Shown piece by piece: positions 16,407-29,430 of a stretch of DNA of 64,000 nt. Under the pieces are notes generated by a model, which worked only from the letters and a program-made list of their open reading frames with translations, searched no databases and had not been told where the DNA came from. Position 1 is the first letter of the stretch; every line of letters starts with the position of its first letter. A program made the translations under genes and the position numbers. Origin of the DNA: Epiperipatus broadwayi (lineage: Eukaryota; Onychophora; Udeonychophora; Euonychophora; Peripatidae); contig JAQFVV010012476.1 in NCBI GenBank assembly GCA_028023455.1, forward strand, positions 1,965,820 through 2,029,819. The letters are read 5' to 3'.

Positions 16407-16622
16407 TGTTGCTATAAGGTAGACTGGGATGGCATTTTGAATTGTCCTTAACTGCCTTAAAGCACTTAAAATTTTGTTACTTGGTTCTCCAAGTACACCT
16501 CACAAACCCTTGGTTGTTGCTATAAAGTAGACTGGGATGGCATTTTGAATTTCCCTTAACTGCCTTAAAGCACTTAAAATTTTGTTACTTGGTCCTCCAT
16601 GTACATCTCATGAACCCTTGGT
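16407..16622. repeat. 108-bp tandem duplication
   Basis: Two copies with a 108-bp period (16407-16514 and 16515-16622) both contain GTAGACTGGGATGGCATTTT, GCACTTAAAATTTTGTTACT and ACCCTTGGTT. They differ at only a few positions, so the event is fairly recent or the sequence is conserved. No long frame spans both. Confidence 0.9.
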
Positions 16623-17810
16623 TACTACTTGTGGACTGAGCAGAAACAGGTGATCAGAGAGCTATTTCTTTGTCAGAAACAATTTTACCTCTCAGTAAAT
16701 CCTTAGGACATAAAGTAAATTGTGAACTGACGTAGAGTTGGTTTGAGATTTTTTCAGCAGTTCCAAGTCAAAATAAACCATCATCTCACAAACTCATAAC
16801 AATTGCCAGAAGATTTCATGAGTTACCCAATATCTTGTTGACATCTGGGATAGAAACTCACACAATGGTCCCCAACCATGCAGGAGGATTTTTTTTATCA
16901 GAATCCATTTTCTTTTATTTTTTGGCCTATATTTCCAGAATCAATTTAGCTTTAATTTTACTTTCAACAGCATATCAATATTTAGGCAAAAATACATACA
17001 TTCAACACCATAACCTTCTATGTTCTCACTTTCATCAACTTTTCAAATGTTTTGGTGACAGTTTATGCATGTCTGTGTACCACTGGTTTTCTTGGAAAGT
17101 ATAAGCAAAAGTCATGTACAGTCACCTTGTGCCATTAAATATTATTGCTGAAACTGTTTTACACTTTGCTGATTTTTCTTTTAGCATTTTATAAAATACT
17201 AAGGAAATGTCTGAAAGTTTATGTATTTTGTATTTCAATGCTCCATTTTTTTGCATTGTATAGATAACCTAGGAATTCTATACGATTCTGTTTTTCACAC
17301 TTATATGGTAGCATATTTATAATATTTTATAATAATTTGTTTGAAAAATTGTAATTACAATTATTAATTAATAACAAACAGTTATTTTGGGCTGGTTTGT
17401 ATAAAGCACATGAAAATTTCTCAGCAGAATTTTAAATTTAATATATAATTGTTAGCATATGTGGTCTATTTAAACAATATATAAGAATAGAAAGTGACTA
17501 TATATTTTCTACCTATTCACAGTGTTGCCTTGACAACAGATTGTTGAAATATTTCATAGGTAACATTTATGCATGAAAGTTTTGGTAATGATGTAATTTA
17601 TATATGTGACCAATTACCTATTGATGTTTTATTGATTTTATAGCAGTCCTGGTCAGGGAATAAAGAAGCCTGTATTAGATAGAAACCTAAGGACACCATA
17701 ATATGGAGATACTGAACTGGTTTCTGACTTATATAACTATACAAAAGTTTTGCCTTTGATTGAAAACATTAATGTTTTTTTTTTAATTTGGTTAGTATTT
17801 TTTTTTCATA
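16623..17810. other. Non-coding stretch
   Basis: An ATG-initiated open frame at 16835-17104 (89 codons) shows no signature beyond hydrophobic residues. It is treated as chance. Confidence 0.45.
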
Positions 17811-17911
17811 TGTCAAAGCATCAGCTGGGAAGCGAACCCATGATAACTGCCTGTAAACAACTGCTTGCTTGTAAGATGGCTGTGCTGACCTCTCGGCTGC
17901 CAATGCTTGAC
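17811..17911 (-). repeat. tRNA-related SINE head, copy 2 (most complete)
   Basis: On the minus strand it begins GTCAAGCATTGGCAGCCGAG and ends GATGCTTTGACA followed by a poly-A. The ends can pair as an acceptor stem. GGCAGCCGAGAGGTCAGC resembles an A box of the class II (Leu/Ser) tRNA type. GGGTTCGCTTCCC is a complete T-arm (GGG/CCC stem) and B box. The spacing between boxes is long, as in tRNAs with a long variable arm. I read it as a SINE head, not a functional tRNA gene, because the anticodon arm is poor and related copies exist at 14861 and 46976. Confidence 0.75.
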
Positions 17912-18446
17912 AATTTTGTTAGTATTTTGGTAGTAAAAAAAGAAAATAAACAATGACTGCTAGAGGGGGAAAGGTGCATTAGATTCAAAAGATCGAAGTG
18001 CACTGCTCCAGGTTAAAAAAACTTTTCACTGATGAAATCTATTAAGCTAGAAACTAATCTAGGGATATTAAATAGGTCACCACTGTATAGGAATTCATTA
18101 GGCACTACCATCTGGCATCTATTATTTATGTTTTAATGGTTCTGTAAACAATTTAATATTGTATAGTAATTTATTTGAAAAGTTGTAACAGTGATTATTT
18201 ATTAATCTATCTTCAAATCATAAATCTTGGTCAATTTTATGAATTTTCTTTATGTTTCTTGTCAATGTTTTAATTTCAATCTGTTATTGGTAAGTGTTAG
18301 CATTTAGGGTCTACTTAAAATGATAAACAAGCTTTAGGAACTGAGTATCTGACTTAAGTCTATTCTTAGTCTACACTGACAATGGATTGTTGAAAAATTT
18401 ATTGGTTTAATTTAGAGCGTGAATATTGCTGGAAATATATATATAT
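17912..18446. other. Non-coding stretch
   Basis: No gene is recognised. Confidence 0.45.
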
Positions 18447-18633
18447 ATTCAAATGTGCAAATGTTTACTTGTCCATATAACAAAGTGGTTTCTATAATAA
18501 AATGTAATGCTAAGTACACTTTCAGTGAAAAGAACTATGCTCAGGTGAACTTCACTGAAAGTACGCTTAGCTTTAGATTTTATTAAAGAAACCACTTGGT
18601 TATGCAGATGGACAAACATTTGCATATTTGAAT
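18447..18633. repeat. Foldback hairpin, about 187 bp
   Basis: Arms of about 80 nt, from ATTCAAATGTGCAAATGTTT (18447) to its imperfect complement ending CATATTTGAAT (18633), enclose a short loop near 18535-18548. Flanking GCTGGAAATATA and GCTGAAATATA are similar but not a clean target duplication. Confidence 0.75.
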
Positions 18634-21022
18634 TAAAAAATACAAACAAAAGGAAAAGCTGAAATATAGTACATATTTCTGCTTCACCTAGTACCAATAT
18701 CATCAGCACTAGTCTGGGTTTGAACACCATCCTTATTAACTGACACCCATCTCATATTAGGTGGTAGTATATTTTAAGCAATATTATAATCTATTATATT
18801 TCATTAATCTTATTTTATAATTAAAACTAACCTTTTTATATGAGTTTATTTATTTTATATTTGTAAAAATGTATATTGTGTTTATTTTATTAAATTGAAT
18901 TGAATCCTAGATATCTATAAAATGTTACAAATATTTTAAATTCTTTATTAAGGTTCATTTTCTTCAATTAATTAGTGGGTAACATTTTATATTTATCTTT
19001 TAATCAATGTACGCTTGAGAATCAATTATTTAAACAATGTAATATTTTAAGAAATATTTTGTAAATTTCTGCTTAAGTTTATGTCAAATATGTTTGAAAG
19101 TCATTGTACCAAATTTTTCTGAATAAAATCTACATTTTTGTTAATCTAAACCTTAATTAAATAGACTTTGTTAGTACAATGACTGATAAACTTAATGTGC
19201 TTGTTGTTGTTGTTTTTTTTAATTAGCAAATCAACCCTTGAGCATGTTCATGCAGAGTTATAGATTTTCCCTCCAAAGCAGGCACCAACCTCACAGAACT
19301 GCTTAGTGCAATTACAATTGGTGGAGGTCAGTGTAGATTTAATCCTGTAGATAACACCAGAACACATAAATAGTAGAAAATTTGATTATTATTATTGAGA
19401 GTGAAAAGAAGTGATTAATCTTTATATATATATATCGTGCCTAAAGAAATGATGGGGTGAAAAGATCGGTTGTTTGCTTCTCAGAGGTCTGTTTCACCAG
19501 TCCCTCCATGCCTTTCCAGTGCTTTAAACATCTATCCAGAGACTGTCTATGTTGAGGAAGCCTGAAGTGATCTGACTGTATTAACTGCCTGTACTAACTG
19601 ATTGATTCTGAGGTAACGTCCAATTCACCGCAAGCCATTGATTTTATTTTACTTGTTTTCAAAATCTATATTAATTTATATTTTATATCTGTGTAATGTT
19701 CATACAGCTTGGTTTAAAATGCATCTTTTAAATTTATTCAATTTAAAATATCAATTTTTATAAAATCTTACATTATTTTGATGCGGCAAATTAAATTAAA
19801 TTTTATCGGTTTGTTTAGATTAATCGACTTACTGAAATTGCCAAATACAAAATTCAATGAGCTATTAACTTTAAATCCCTCCCCTGTTATTTTTTTTTTC
19901 TTTAACTTAAAAATCATTACAAGAGACTTACTTCCCATAAATTAATTAATAGAAAGCTCATTTAGTTTTGTACATCATATATAAATTTATTTGAATGATT
20001 GAAATTATTTTAAAAGTATCTTACTATTACCTTCAATTTAAAATAGCCCTGTAATTATTTCTGAAAGAATAAATAATTTAAGTGAATCAATTAAGTAAAA
20101 TTTATCATAGAATTTTATCAGTATATATATATTTCATACATATATTTTATTTGTCAGAAAATATTAAATTATGATTTACAATTTACTAGTTTGATATTTA
20201 ATGCCTGTCTATGTTAATTAAAAACAGTCTTATTTTGTAATCTTTGATAAACTATTTAAGAAATTATTAATAAATGAAATATTTGTGAAGTGTGGAAAAC
20301 AATTTATATTTTAGTTAATTTTTTTAAAAATATATATATATTATATTTATGATTCATTGATTAGTGGACTAAGGTTTGTGGAGACTTTCTATTGACGTCA
20401 GGGAACTGATTATTTTAATCAGGAATTCATTTAATAATTTTGTTAGTGATACACTATCTATTTATATATGTGTGAGGCATTATGTATTTATAGCTACAAC
20501 CAATCACTTATTATTATTATTATTATTATTTTGCTTTGCTAATCACCTCTTAGGACCTTCGGAATCTGACCAGTCCAACCTTTTACACTCCCTCAAAGTA
20601 GACGTAGTTCATACCAAGGGATTCTTTTCGAGCATTGCCATTAAGATGTATATGCACATTAAAATATTATTATGATTATTTAGAAACATGTTTGGCTGGA
20701 GGGCTAGCATTTCTCATCATCTAGTTGTATTTACTAGGAAATTTTCTTTAGTAAAGCCACCCAGAGGTTCATAACAGACCTCATTTATTTTGTTGTAATC
20801 TATAATAGCATACTGCCTTCTTTATCATTTTCTATCTTTATTTAGCAAACCTGAAAGGCTCTCTGCCATGGTGGCATGTCCTTCACAGACCAATTTTGTT
20901 AATTAATTAAATCTGACTGTATAATTGTCAATTATTTATTTAGGAACTATTTTGCTTCCCACACTCATTATATACAAATGATTTCAAATGTAATAGTATT
21001 TTAAATGCCCATCTTTCATATT

Positions 21023-21026
<4 letters not shown>
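18634..21026. other. AT-rich non-coding stretch
   Basis: No gene is recognised. A small (TTA)n run lies at 20511-20530, and GGGCCT-free AT-rich text dominates. Confidence 0.45.

Positions 21027-21086
<60 letters not shown>
21027..21086. repeat. (TA)n microsatellite, about 30 units
   Basis: An uninterrupted TA run of about 60 bp, followed shortly by a second short AT run at 21100-21109. Confidence 0.95.
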
Positions 21087-21089
<3 letters not shown>

Positions 21090-24051
21090 ATCATTATAAT
21101 ATATATATATTGTGCCATTACAATTTAGTCACTAGCTAAATTTATAGTAATGTGCATGTAGAAAAGGTAAACCAAAAATCATCATCACATTTTTATATAA
21201 CCATAAAAGAAGCTGTAGGGCATCCAAGTTCAAACCCTACCAGATCAAAATCTTAAAAGCTTTAGATAGAAAAAGAGTGGGTCAACAATTATATGCTTTA
21301 TTTGTTTGTGTGTTGATAGAAAGGTAATACACACATTTAAACTATTTAATATTTAAATTTTCTGTTAAAAAGCAAAGTTATAATGCATACATATAGGCAA
21401 TGTATGTGTAAACTATTTAATTGTTTTATATTTCAAATATTCAACATTTTAACTTTCTTTAAAACTAACCTATGCTTGATCAATTCTAATATTTTATTCT
21501 ATGCTTTTATTTTGCTTTTCTTTAATTATAAGTGGGATTTAAAAGTTACAGATTTAATTAAATAATTGGGTTATAATTACTAAGCTAGCAATTATAGTAT
21601 TTAATGTTAGTTTATGAATGATTTGAAAGAATGAAGGATGTGTGTACATTACATACAGAAATTTACATTTACTAAATATTGAAAGAAAAGGAAGTATTAA
21701 ATCTGTCAAATTATTTTTTTTTGTACAATTGTTTGTTAAAAGAGGAAATCTGTTTAATCAGATATCAATCTTTGTAGCAATTTTTTTTTGTAAATAATTG
21801 TTTTTCACTTTGGAAGCTTATAATGGGTCAGAGCTCTAATTTTGAAATTGTCTTATCTCAAGATCTAAAGAAGGAAGCTCAAAGATTTGAAATGTTACCT
21901 GGATGTTAAAAAGAAAAAAAAAGAAAAGAAAGGAAATAAGGATTGAGTCTATTTTTTTTTTTAAACAAAAGTGTCTGGAAAAAGGATTAAACTTTTCAGT
22001 TGAAAAATAATTTAGTTGAAAATAAATTAGAGATCTAATTAAAACAAATTTGTCCAAAAATAGCAAGTGATGCTATCTCTGATTGGTTAAGTTAGCTAAA
22101 AATTGGATATAAAAAGCTGTCTTGAATTATTATTAGGATTATTGTTTATGATTCAGATTATTAAACTATCCAATTGAATGCTGAAAATATAAGAAATGTC
22201 TGGCTAGAAAAATTATATGTATGTCCCATCGGTTCCGGACCATCTGGGGAAGCTGCACATCACATAGGAAAGAAAAGATGTTGTGTCTAAAATAATATTC
22301 TACACCTTTCAACTGACCAGAGAAATAAGATGTTTTTAATAGAAGGAAGAAAGCATTCACCTGCATTCAAAGAAGATGAATTAATCTACTGATAAATATT
22401 AATCATCAAGTCCAATTAATTGTTACAACAACTGATTTTAAACTCAAGAAAATTTATAAATGTGAAAACAACTGCTGTATTTCATCCACATGCTTGACAG
22501 GAAGAGAAGAAAAATTAATATAATGATTTCCAAATTATCCACTAAAGCAAATAACCTCAATAGAGTCACCATCATCAAATAGTTATACACCTCAAGAAAG
22601 AGATTGTTCCCAGTAAAACGGAAATGGTAGCTGCAGAAATATAAACATTATACAAGACAAGTTTGAACCCTTGGAAATTCGCCACAAACAAAAGATCGGT
22701 AATATGACTTTTTATATCTATTTTCTTTATGATATCAGTCTTAAGAAACATTTTAGCAATAAAGTGGTATATTTTATTTAAAGAACCTTTAAAGACTATT
22801 CAGATCGATTAAAACAAGAATGTCTTACTAAAAATAACTTTGAGCTTCATAAATTATCTTGAATGTATGAAAATTATTTGTTTATTAATTTTACAGTTAT
22901 GAAAAATATTAATGTGTAAAACAATTTTTTTTTATGGTATTATGATTTTAGTTTTAACTAATATATTATTATTTTGGTTTTAAATAATATTTTGTTATCA
23001 TGGGATAAAACACGCACATACATAATGATATTTTATATGTGTATAATTGCGATTGAATGTGGAGTAACAAGTAGTGTTAGAATATTAGATTAGTTTGTTT
23101 CATTAAGTATAGCATTTCAGAGGTAGAAGAGAGGGGGGAGAAAATAATTTAAAACTTGTTTCTAAAACTTGCTCTTTCAATTCTACTAACATTTTTTTTT
23201 ACATTCTATTTACATGTTAGATTTTTAAAGTATGTGTGCTAATGAGCAGATAATATTTTTTTTTCTTGAAATACTTTTCTCATGGAGTGAAAATCATGGT
23301 CAATGTGACGTCCAACTTAATACAAAATACATTTGAAGGGAAAGGGGGAAGAACTTAAAATTAATCTGAGGATTGTTATATAATCAATTATTATTATTAT
23401 TATTCATGTCAATTTTCATATTTATCTAGAAATTTTTATGTATATGTTAGAAATGTAGTAATAAATATTAGTTTGTTTTATTAAACGAGGCGTATATATT
23501 TCATTAAGTGTAGTCTTTGTTAAGTGTGATTATTCATCATCATCAATGGTTGAATATTAGTTATTTAAGATATAAGTAAATATGCTAAAATTAAGCAATA
23601 ATTATGAATTTCTTTATAAAAATTAGTTTTATGTTTAGGCTTAGTCCTAGAGCTGTAGTTGAAACCCTTGTCATTATTGTTATTATTATCATCATCATCA
23701 TCGTCATCAACGTTTTAATTAATGAGCTGTTTAACTGTTTAAAGGCCATAAATAAATATTGATTTTATAATATTTAGTGATTTCTTAGTATTATTATAAC
23801 CACATCCCATCATCTATTTCATGCAAGGATGAGTGAATTGCCATCCTAAATTAGTTATATATAATCTGAGCTAGTGAACTTATAAAAATATTGAAACACA
23901 TTTGTTATGTTAAGATCTGAGAAATGATTTATGTTCAATGAACTCCACTGTGGTTTAAAGATGTTTTACTTTTACCTAACTATTAGTGCTTATAGTGATA
24001 TGGCTCAAAAAGCAAAATCTCTCATTTTTATTAGAAATAAAGTACCAAAAA
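21087..24051. other. AT-rich non-coding stretch
   Basis: No gene is recognised. AAGTTCAAACCCTACC near 21228 resembles a pol III B box and may mark an old SINE fragment. (ATC)n/(ATT)n patches lie near 23680-23705. Confidence 0.45.
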
Positions 24052-24150
24052 GGGATTCAAACCCGGTACATGTGAAAGGTTATCAGATATAACCGTGTCT
24101 AGATTCAGATAATCTAGTGGCGCCCTGCTAGACCATATTCACTTAGTATT
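24052..24150 (-). repeat. Probable second tRNA-related SINE fragment
   Basis: The minus strand reads GGTCTAGCAGGGCGCCACTA, later ATGTACCGGGTTTGAATCCC, then TTTTTGG. CCGGGTTTGAATCCC is a strong T-arm/B-box match placed at the end of a block of about 100 bp, as in tRNA-derived SINE heads. The A box is weak. It differs in sequence from the copies at 14861 and 17811. Confidence 0.5.
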
Positions 24151-26340
24151 TGTTTAAACATGCACTTAACATCAAACCAAGAAATGAAAGTGGATAAAAC
24201 CTACTGCCTGTATACCTGAGTTATATTTTATTGAATTACTAGTGTACTCACTTCACGTGATTTCCATATACCTGAGTTATAATACATTGCTATAATAATT
24301 TGCTAATAATTTGCTTATAATTTTTGATATTTGAACTCCTTCACTTATATGGTAATAGTTATATTGTAACCATCTATAATTATTTGAGCGACCCTTTATT
24401 ATGTTACAATATATATATATATAACAGATTTATTTGTAATATCATATTTTATTGCTGATTGGTTTTGGCCAACCAATTAACAAACTTTTACATTGTTTGT
24501 CAAAGCCGCATCAAAACGAATTAAAGAAATAACCAAGTTGTATAAACAAAGACTACTTATTTTGTACTAAATTCCTTAATAAATATTTATAATATTGTTA
24601 TCTTAAATAAGCTTAGTTTGTCATCACTCCCAATCTCTAAGGTTAATTACTCTACTTATTTAAATATTTCTTTGATTTAATTTCACTTTTGTGTAATGTT
24701 GCCATAAAGAATTATTATTATTACAGTTCAAACCATTAGTAATCAATCAAATCATATCTGTACCATTCTGCAATCATCAGAATCCATTAAATCATTGATT
24801 TTCATATAAACCCTTTATTATTTTGAGTCTCTATGTGAACCATGACCTCCAGCTGGGACGGAATAAAACCAAGCACTGCTAGTGTCATCACAAACGTTAT
24901 CCATTAGTCAGAGAGGCAATAATTTAGGCAAATAGGTTAGGATTCATCCTTGTCCTGACATATGTATCTTGTGCATGGTTGGATTCAAGATACTTTTGCT
25001 TGGATTATTGGTCTTGTTGAATGAATATATATGAAATTCCAATACAGCAATTTTTCAACATTAATTGTAGACAGAATGTAATTTTTGGTTTTGACCAATC
25101 AACTAAATACTATTAATAAACTTTTCAGCAACCTTGTATTTACTAGATTACTATGCCAATGTGAAATGGCTATTTACATTAGCTGTCCCAGATGTATATA
25201 AGGATTAAAAAACATAGCAAGTTTCCGAACAAGGATGAAATTCTTTACATCCCAAATGTAATCACAGCTTATTCATATATGGCATAGTCTAATCTCATGA
25301 GAGAATCCATTTCTTACTTCTTTTTAATGTCCATTAAGTGAATAATTATATCTCATATATTTGACTTATTAGATTAAGCATTTTTGTGGATTTATTATGA
25401 TGCAAACAAAATGAAATCTGGGATTAACTAAATATTTTGTAGCAGCAGCTGCTGCAGGGTTGCTAGGAAACTATCAGTTAGCATCCATAAGTCTAATGCT
25501 AAACTACTTTGCTCTAATACTCAATAATAGCTTTTTTTTTGTTTTGGGTTTATTAATTGGAAATAAAGGAGATCTCTTTTTTACTTCTAAACCCAGTTAT
25601 ACAGATTTAAACCCAATTATATATTCTTCTAAGCGTGTTAAGATTTATTGTTTAACATTGTGTAAACATTAACTCAATCTTCCCAGAAGTTATATTTACT
25701 CAAACAAACACAACTGCCTGAAGGAGTTAAATTTTTATTCACACGATGTCAAAATAATATGTATTTCTTCTAATTCCCCACACTTATAAAAATAGATGTC
25801 TGTGTTTAAATCCAAATAGCAGTTTGGGTTAGAAATAAAATAGAAGTCGTATATTTTTAATTAAACTCAAAACAAAAGGACTATTTACTGGGTGCTAGAG
25901 TAGAGCAGTTTAGCCTCAGGACTGCCATCTAGTTATTTACATTAGACACTACTTTATTACTACCTACTGACCTACCTAACTACCTACCTACTGACCTATC
26001 TATCTACTTAACCACCTATCCATCTATCTAACTTTTTACCCACCCATCTATCTATCTAATTATCTATCAATCGTTCTACCTATATATATATATATATATA
26101 TATATATTGTAGATATATATATATAGTATATATATACTCTTAATCAATTGATAATTTGATTGATTAAGTATTTATAAGTTTTTAACAAGCTTATGATCAC
26201 ATAAATTACTGGAAAAATAATAAACCATATATATCTATATAAAGCTAACAATGTTAAAGGCTAGATATCTTATAAATGTAAATTTATTGTTATTGATATT
26301 GGAATTTCTTAAGCGGTGACTGCTTTCAATAAATTTATAT
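24151..26340. other. Non-coding stretch with tetranucleotide and TA repeats
   Basis: No gene is recognised. A (CTAC)/(CTAT)-type degenerate tract occupies about 25965-26080 and is followed by (TA)n at 26081-26107. Confidence 0.5.
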
Positions 26341-26365
26341 CTAGGCTGTTATTTGAGGCTGTTAT

Positions 26366-26749
26366 TTGATGATGATCCTTTATTTAGGGTCACTTTCAAA
26401 TGAAGAAAAACTGCAAGAATTGGAAGCAGAATTGTCTAATATTAAATGGAACATTGTTGGATTTAGTGAAGTTAGAAGAAAAGGTGAAGGGACAATTGAT
26501 TTAAAATGTGGGCATGTCCTCTTCTACAAATGCACAGATATTGGAAGTACAAGTAGAATAGAATTCATTATAAATAAAAAGTGGAAGAACAACATTGTGG
26601 AGATTGGTGGTGCGTTGGATAGAGTGGCAAGATTAGTTATTCAACTTAATAGCAGATATCAAATGCAAATAATTCAAGTTTATGCCCCAACAAGTTCTCA
26701 TTGTGATGAAGAAGCAGAGGGTTTTATATGGACATATAAAAGTTTTTGA
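26366..26749 (+). pseudogene. RTE endonuclease domain fragment
   Basis: A 127-codon open frame holds the N-terminal half of an RTE-type AP endonuclease. SNEEKLQELEAELSNIKWNI is followed by VGFSEVRRKGEG, where the Glu of SEVR is the catalytic acid of motif II, then LVIQLNSRYQMQIIQVYAPT, the Y-APT motif. In many animal genomes this domain is misannotated as craniofacial development protein 2-like. The frame stops at 26749. GDFN-like text is lost shortly after, but KYVFHDYNILNKFN...DH near 26940-27000 is the decayed end of the domain (the SDH region). It is a retroelement remnant, not a host enzyme. Confidence 0.85.
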
Positions 26750-27599
26750 TCAAATCAAACAACATTTAAAATTGTCATGGAAAACTTTAATGAAATGAAA
26801 GAGGACATAGACTTGTGGAGGTTGGAGAAAAATATATATATATATTGTATTTTTTTTTGAGAAAAATGTTAAATGCAAATAGACATGGAAACATCCAAAT
26901 GAACATACTACAGAATTGGGTCATATTTTGATTAACAGAAAATATGTCTTTCATGATTATAATATTCTTAATAAATTCAATACAAGATGTGATCATTGAT
27001 TAGTGAGATATAAGATACATGTTAATACAAAACTGATGATAAAAATTATTAAAAAAAACAGTATTCACAGTCGATATTTCTAATCTTCAGAAACAGTCCA
27101 ATGAATTTAAATTAGAATTTGCAAATAGTTTTCAAATATTAACAGACTTTGAACATGATTCAGATTTGAATGAATTCAATAGGAGATAACTGATAACACT
27201 TTTAAAGATAGCTGGTAAAACAAAACAGCAATTGATCAGTAAAATTTCTTCTGAGACAAGACTATTTATGAAGAAATAAAGGAATATGAAAATATGTAAA
27301 AGGGATACATTAAAAGGATTGAATATCCTGAATTTTGTAAAATGGTGCAAAAAAAGTTGTTAATGATATATAAAAATATAATTGTGAACTAGCAAGGTAA
27401 GCTATAGGAGAGGATAAAGATCTGAACAATGTAATCAATATCTTAATATTGGTAGGAAACCTATTTCTGCAATAAAAAAAAGATGGAACTATTACTAAAA
27501 ACAGAGATGCCATCATGAAATGTGTACAAGAATTTTATTAAGAACTATATAGCAATAAAGAACATTAAAAAGCACTTCCTGCAACTACTATATCTTTTA

Positions 27600-28440
27600 A
27601 ATTGCTCAGGATTTTAAATAAAGAAGTGAGACATGCAACTAAATATATGAAGAAGGAAAAAAACTTCCAGGTAATGATGAAATTATAATCGATATCTTAA
27701 AAGAAGCATGTGAAGAAATAGACAATTTTTTGGCAAAGTTATATACAAAATGCCTAAATGATAAAAATGTATCATATGATTGGAAGAATGTAGTATTAAT
27801 ATTAATATTTTTAAAAGGTGATAAAAAAGGTAGAAGAAATTACAAACCTATCAGTCTTTGCTACAAAATCTCTACCAAAATAATTACAACCTGTCTATAG
27901 CAAAGTTTGGATTTTAACCAACCAACCAAAAAAAAAAGCTGGATTTAAAAGTAGATTTAGTACAGTGCATTGCATTCAAGTATTGAGAGAACTTATGGAA
28001 AAGACCAATAAATATGAGTTGCCATTATGCTTTGGATTTGTAGATTATAAAGAGGCATTTTATTCTATAAGCATTTCTTCAGTGATTGAAGCATTAGATC
28101 ATCAAGGTATAGAATTAGGGAACTGTCATATTTTGAAGAGTACTTATATAAATTTTACAGCAACAATTAGATTTCATAATGATACTTAAAAAGTTAAGAT
28201 TGAGAAAAGAATATGATAGGGTGATTCCATAACTCCAAAATTTTTTACAGCAGTTTTGCAATAAGTATTTTGTGGATTAATATGAGAAGCTAAGAGAGTA
28301 AAAGTAAATGGAGATTATTCAAGTCATTTAGACTTTGAAAATGATGTAATTGTTTTTGCAAATAATGCTTTAGAACTCCAAGAAAAGTTGCAAGAATTAT
28401 CAGATGAAAACAAGAAAATATGATTAAAAGTAAATATTAA
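27600..28440 (+). pseudogene. RTE reverse transcriptase remnant
   Basis: Pieces of RT are readable in shifting frames: NYKPISLCYKISTKII (about 27840-27890, the N-Y-R-P-I-S-L block), a stretch at 27965-28189 with FGFVDYKEAFYSI where motif A (D-Y-x-K-A-F-D) survives with its second Asp changed to Tyr, and VIVFANNALELQEKLQEL near 28349-28400, where the F-A-D-D catalytic box has become F-A-N-N. Both catalytic sites are lost, so the copy is inactive. Confidence 0.75.
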
Positions 28441-28446
28441 AAGTAC

Positions 28447-28772
28447 AATAATGTTCAATAGTAATATTAGCGATTAAGCGAATGCACATGCGCATTAAAG
28501 ATAAATTATAAATGAATACTCAATTTTTTCAGACACGAGATATAGTATTATTTTCACACACTTATGATTTGCCCATGCATAAACATTTGGGTCAAAAGAA
28601 TGGGTGATTCATTCCATTCTTTCTGAAATACTATATCTTGTGTCTGGAAAAATTGAGTATTCATTTATAATTTATTTTTAATGTGCATGTGCATTCGCTT
28701 AATCACTAATATTACTATTACATAAAAAAACATAGCGCTATATAAAATAATATCTCATTAATAATGTTCAAT
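28447..28772. mobile_element. Foldback element E3 nested in the RTE LINE
   Basis: Direct repeats AATAATGTTCAAT lie at 28447-28459 and 28760-28772. The element (28460-28759) opens with AGTAATATTAGCGATTAAGC. Its inverted repeat closes at 28716 with TTAATCACTAATATTACT, and a 43-nt unpaired tail (28717-28759) follows. The LINE reads STIMFN on the left side and continues MNFLKKK/NEFSQK-like after the right repeat, so the host sequence is continuous once one repeat plus the element is removed. That confirms the boundaries. No coding content. Confidence 0.88.
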
Positions 28773-29034
28773 GAATTTTCTCAAAAAAAAAAAAAAGAAA
28801 ATGAAGATTGATAATGATAAGTTAGAAGAAGTTATCAACTATAAATACCTTGGTCAGATTATTACTACAGATGAAAACATAATAGATACAATTAATCATA
28901 GAATTAAACTGGGTCAGGGTGCTTTTGATAGAAGTAATTTAAAACTAAAAAGAAATATGCTTTTGTGTTTAAAAAGAAAGGCTTATCGATCTGAGACTTG
29001 GTCACTTAACAGAAGAACAATACAAAGACTTTAG
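28771..29034 (+). pseudogene. RTE C-terminal region remnant
   Basis: An open frame of 87 codons contains NYKYLGQIITTDENIIDTIN, then HRIKLGQGAFDRSNL and LCLKRKAYRSETWSLNRRTI. This is the region after the RT fingers/thumb of RTE elements (Y-L-G-Q ... I-N-R-R-I ... E-T-W-x-L). The usual block between the KRK and the ETW motif (tail of the N-Q-C-V-L-P-x-L-x-Y-G type) is missing, so an in-frame deletion is likely. It follows directly on foldback E3. Confidence 0.78.
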
Positions 29035-29373
29035 ACAACTCAACACAGTACAGAGATAATGTATGTTAAAAATAATAAGGATAGATGAAAAATACATATG
29101 TAAGAGAATAAAGAGATGTTATTGACATCATCAAAAGAATTAATAGATTAAAGTGGCATTGGGCTGGACAAACAGATGATAATAGATGGATAGTGAAAAT
29201 CATAAACTGGATTCCAAGAAACTGTAAAAGATCCAGAAAAAGATAATGTGAAATGGATGGATGAAATAAGAAAAGTGTCTTGGGGTGATTTGGAAAAGAG
29301 AAGCTAAAGATTGGAGAAAATAGATTGAACTTGGAGAGACCTTGATCCTGCAGTGAAGTGATCATGGTTAAAA

Positions 29374-29430
29374 ATGATAGATAGATAGATAGGTAGGTAG
29401 GTAGGTAGGTAGGTAGACAGGCAGGCAGGC
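29374..29430. repeat. Compound tetranucleotide run (GATA/GGTA/GGCA)
   Basis: GATA units pass into GGTA, then GGCA units, directly at the RTE 3' end. It probably grew from the LINE tail. Confidence 0.9.

Larger units (their letters stand above)
26341..29373 (+). mobile_element. RTE-type non-LTR retrotransposon, decayed
   Basis: A nearly full-length but broken RTE-type LINE. Coding traces appear in the expected order on the plus strand: AP-endonuclease (26366-27000), reverse transcriptase (about 27600-28440) and the C-terminal region (28771-29350). The 3' end, after a stretch meaning roughly ERPW..L..DP.V, passes directly into a GATA/GGTA tetranucleotide run at 29374. RTE elements usually end in short tandem repeats. 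Frames are broken repeatedly by indels, and foldback E3 interrupts the RT region. Confidence 0.85.

Noticed and set aside
16835-17104. 89-codon plus-strand open frame with hydrophobic segment
   Set aside because: No recognisable motif, no neighbouring exons, and similar lengths arise by chance in this sequence.
17811-17911. Functional tRNA gene
   Set aside because: T-arm and acceptor-like ends exist, but the anticodon arm does not fold well, related truncated copies occur nearby, and a poly-A tail follows, all pointing to a SINE.
18447-18633. Fifth member of the 13-14 bp target-duplication foldback group
   Set aside because: Flanking GCTGGAAATATA and GCTGAAATATA are offset by an indel and lie in AT-rich repeats, and tail length would be only about 23 nt; evidence is insufficient.
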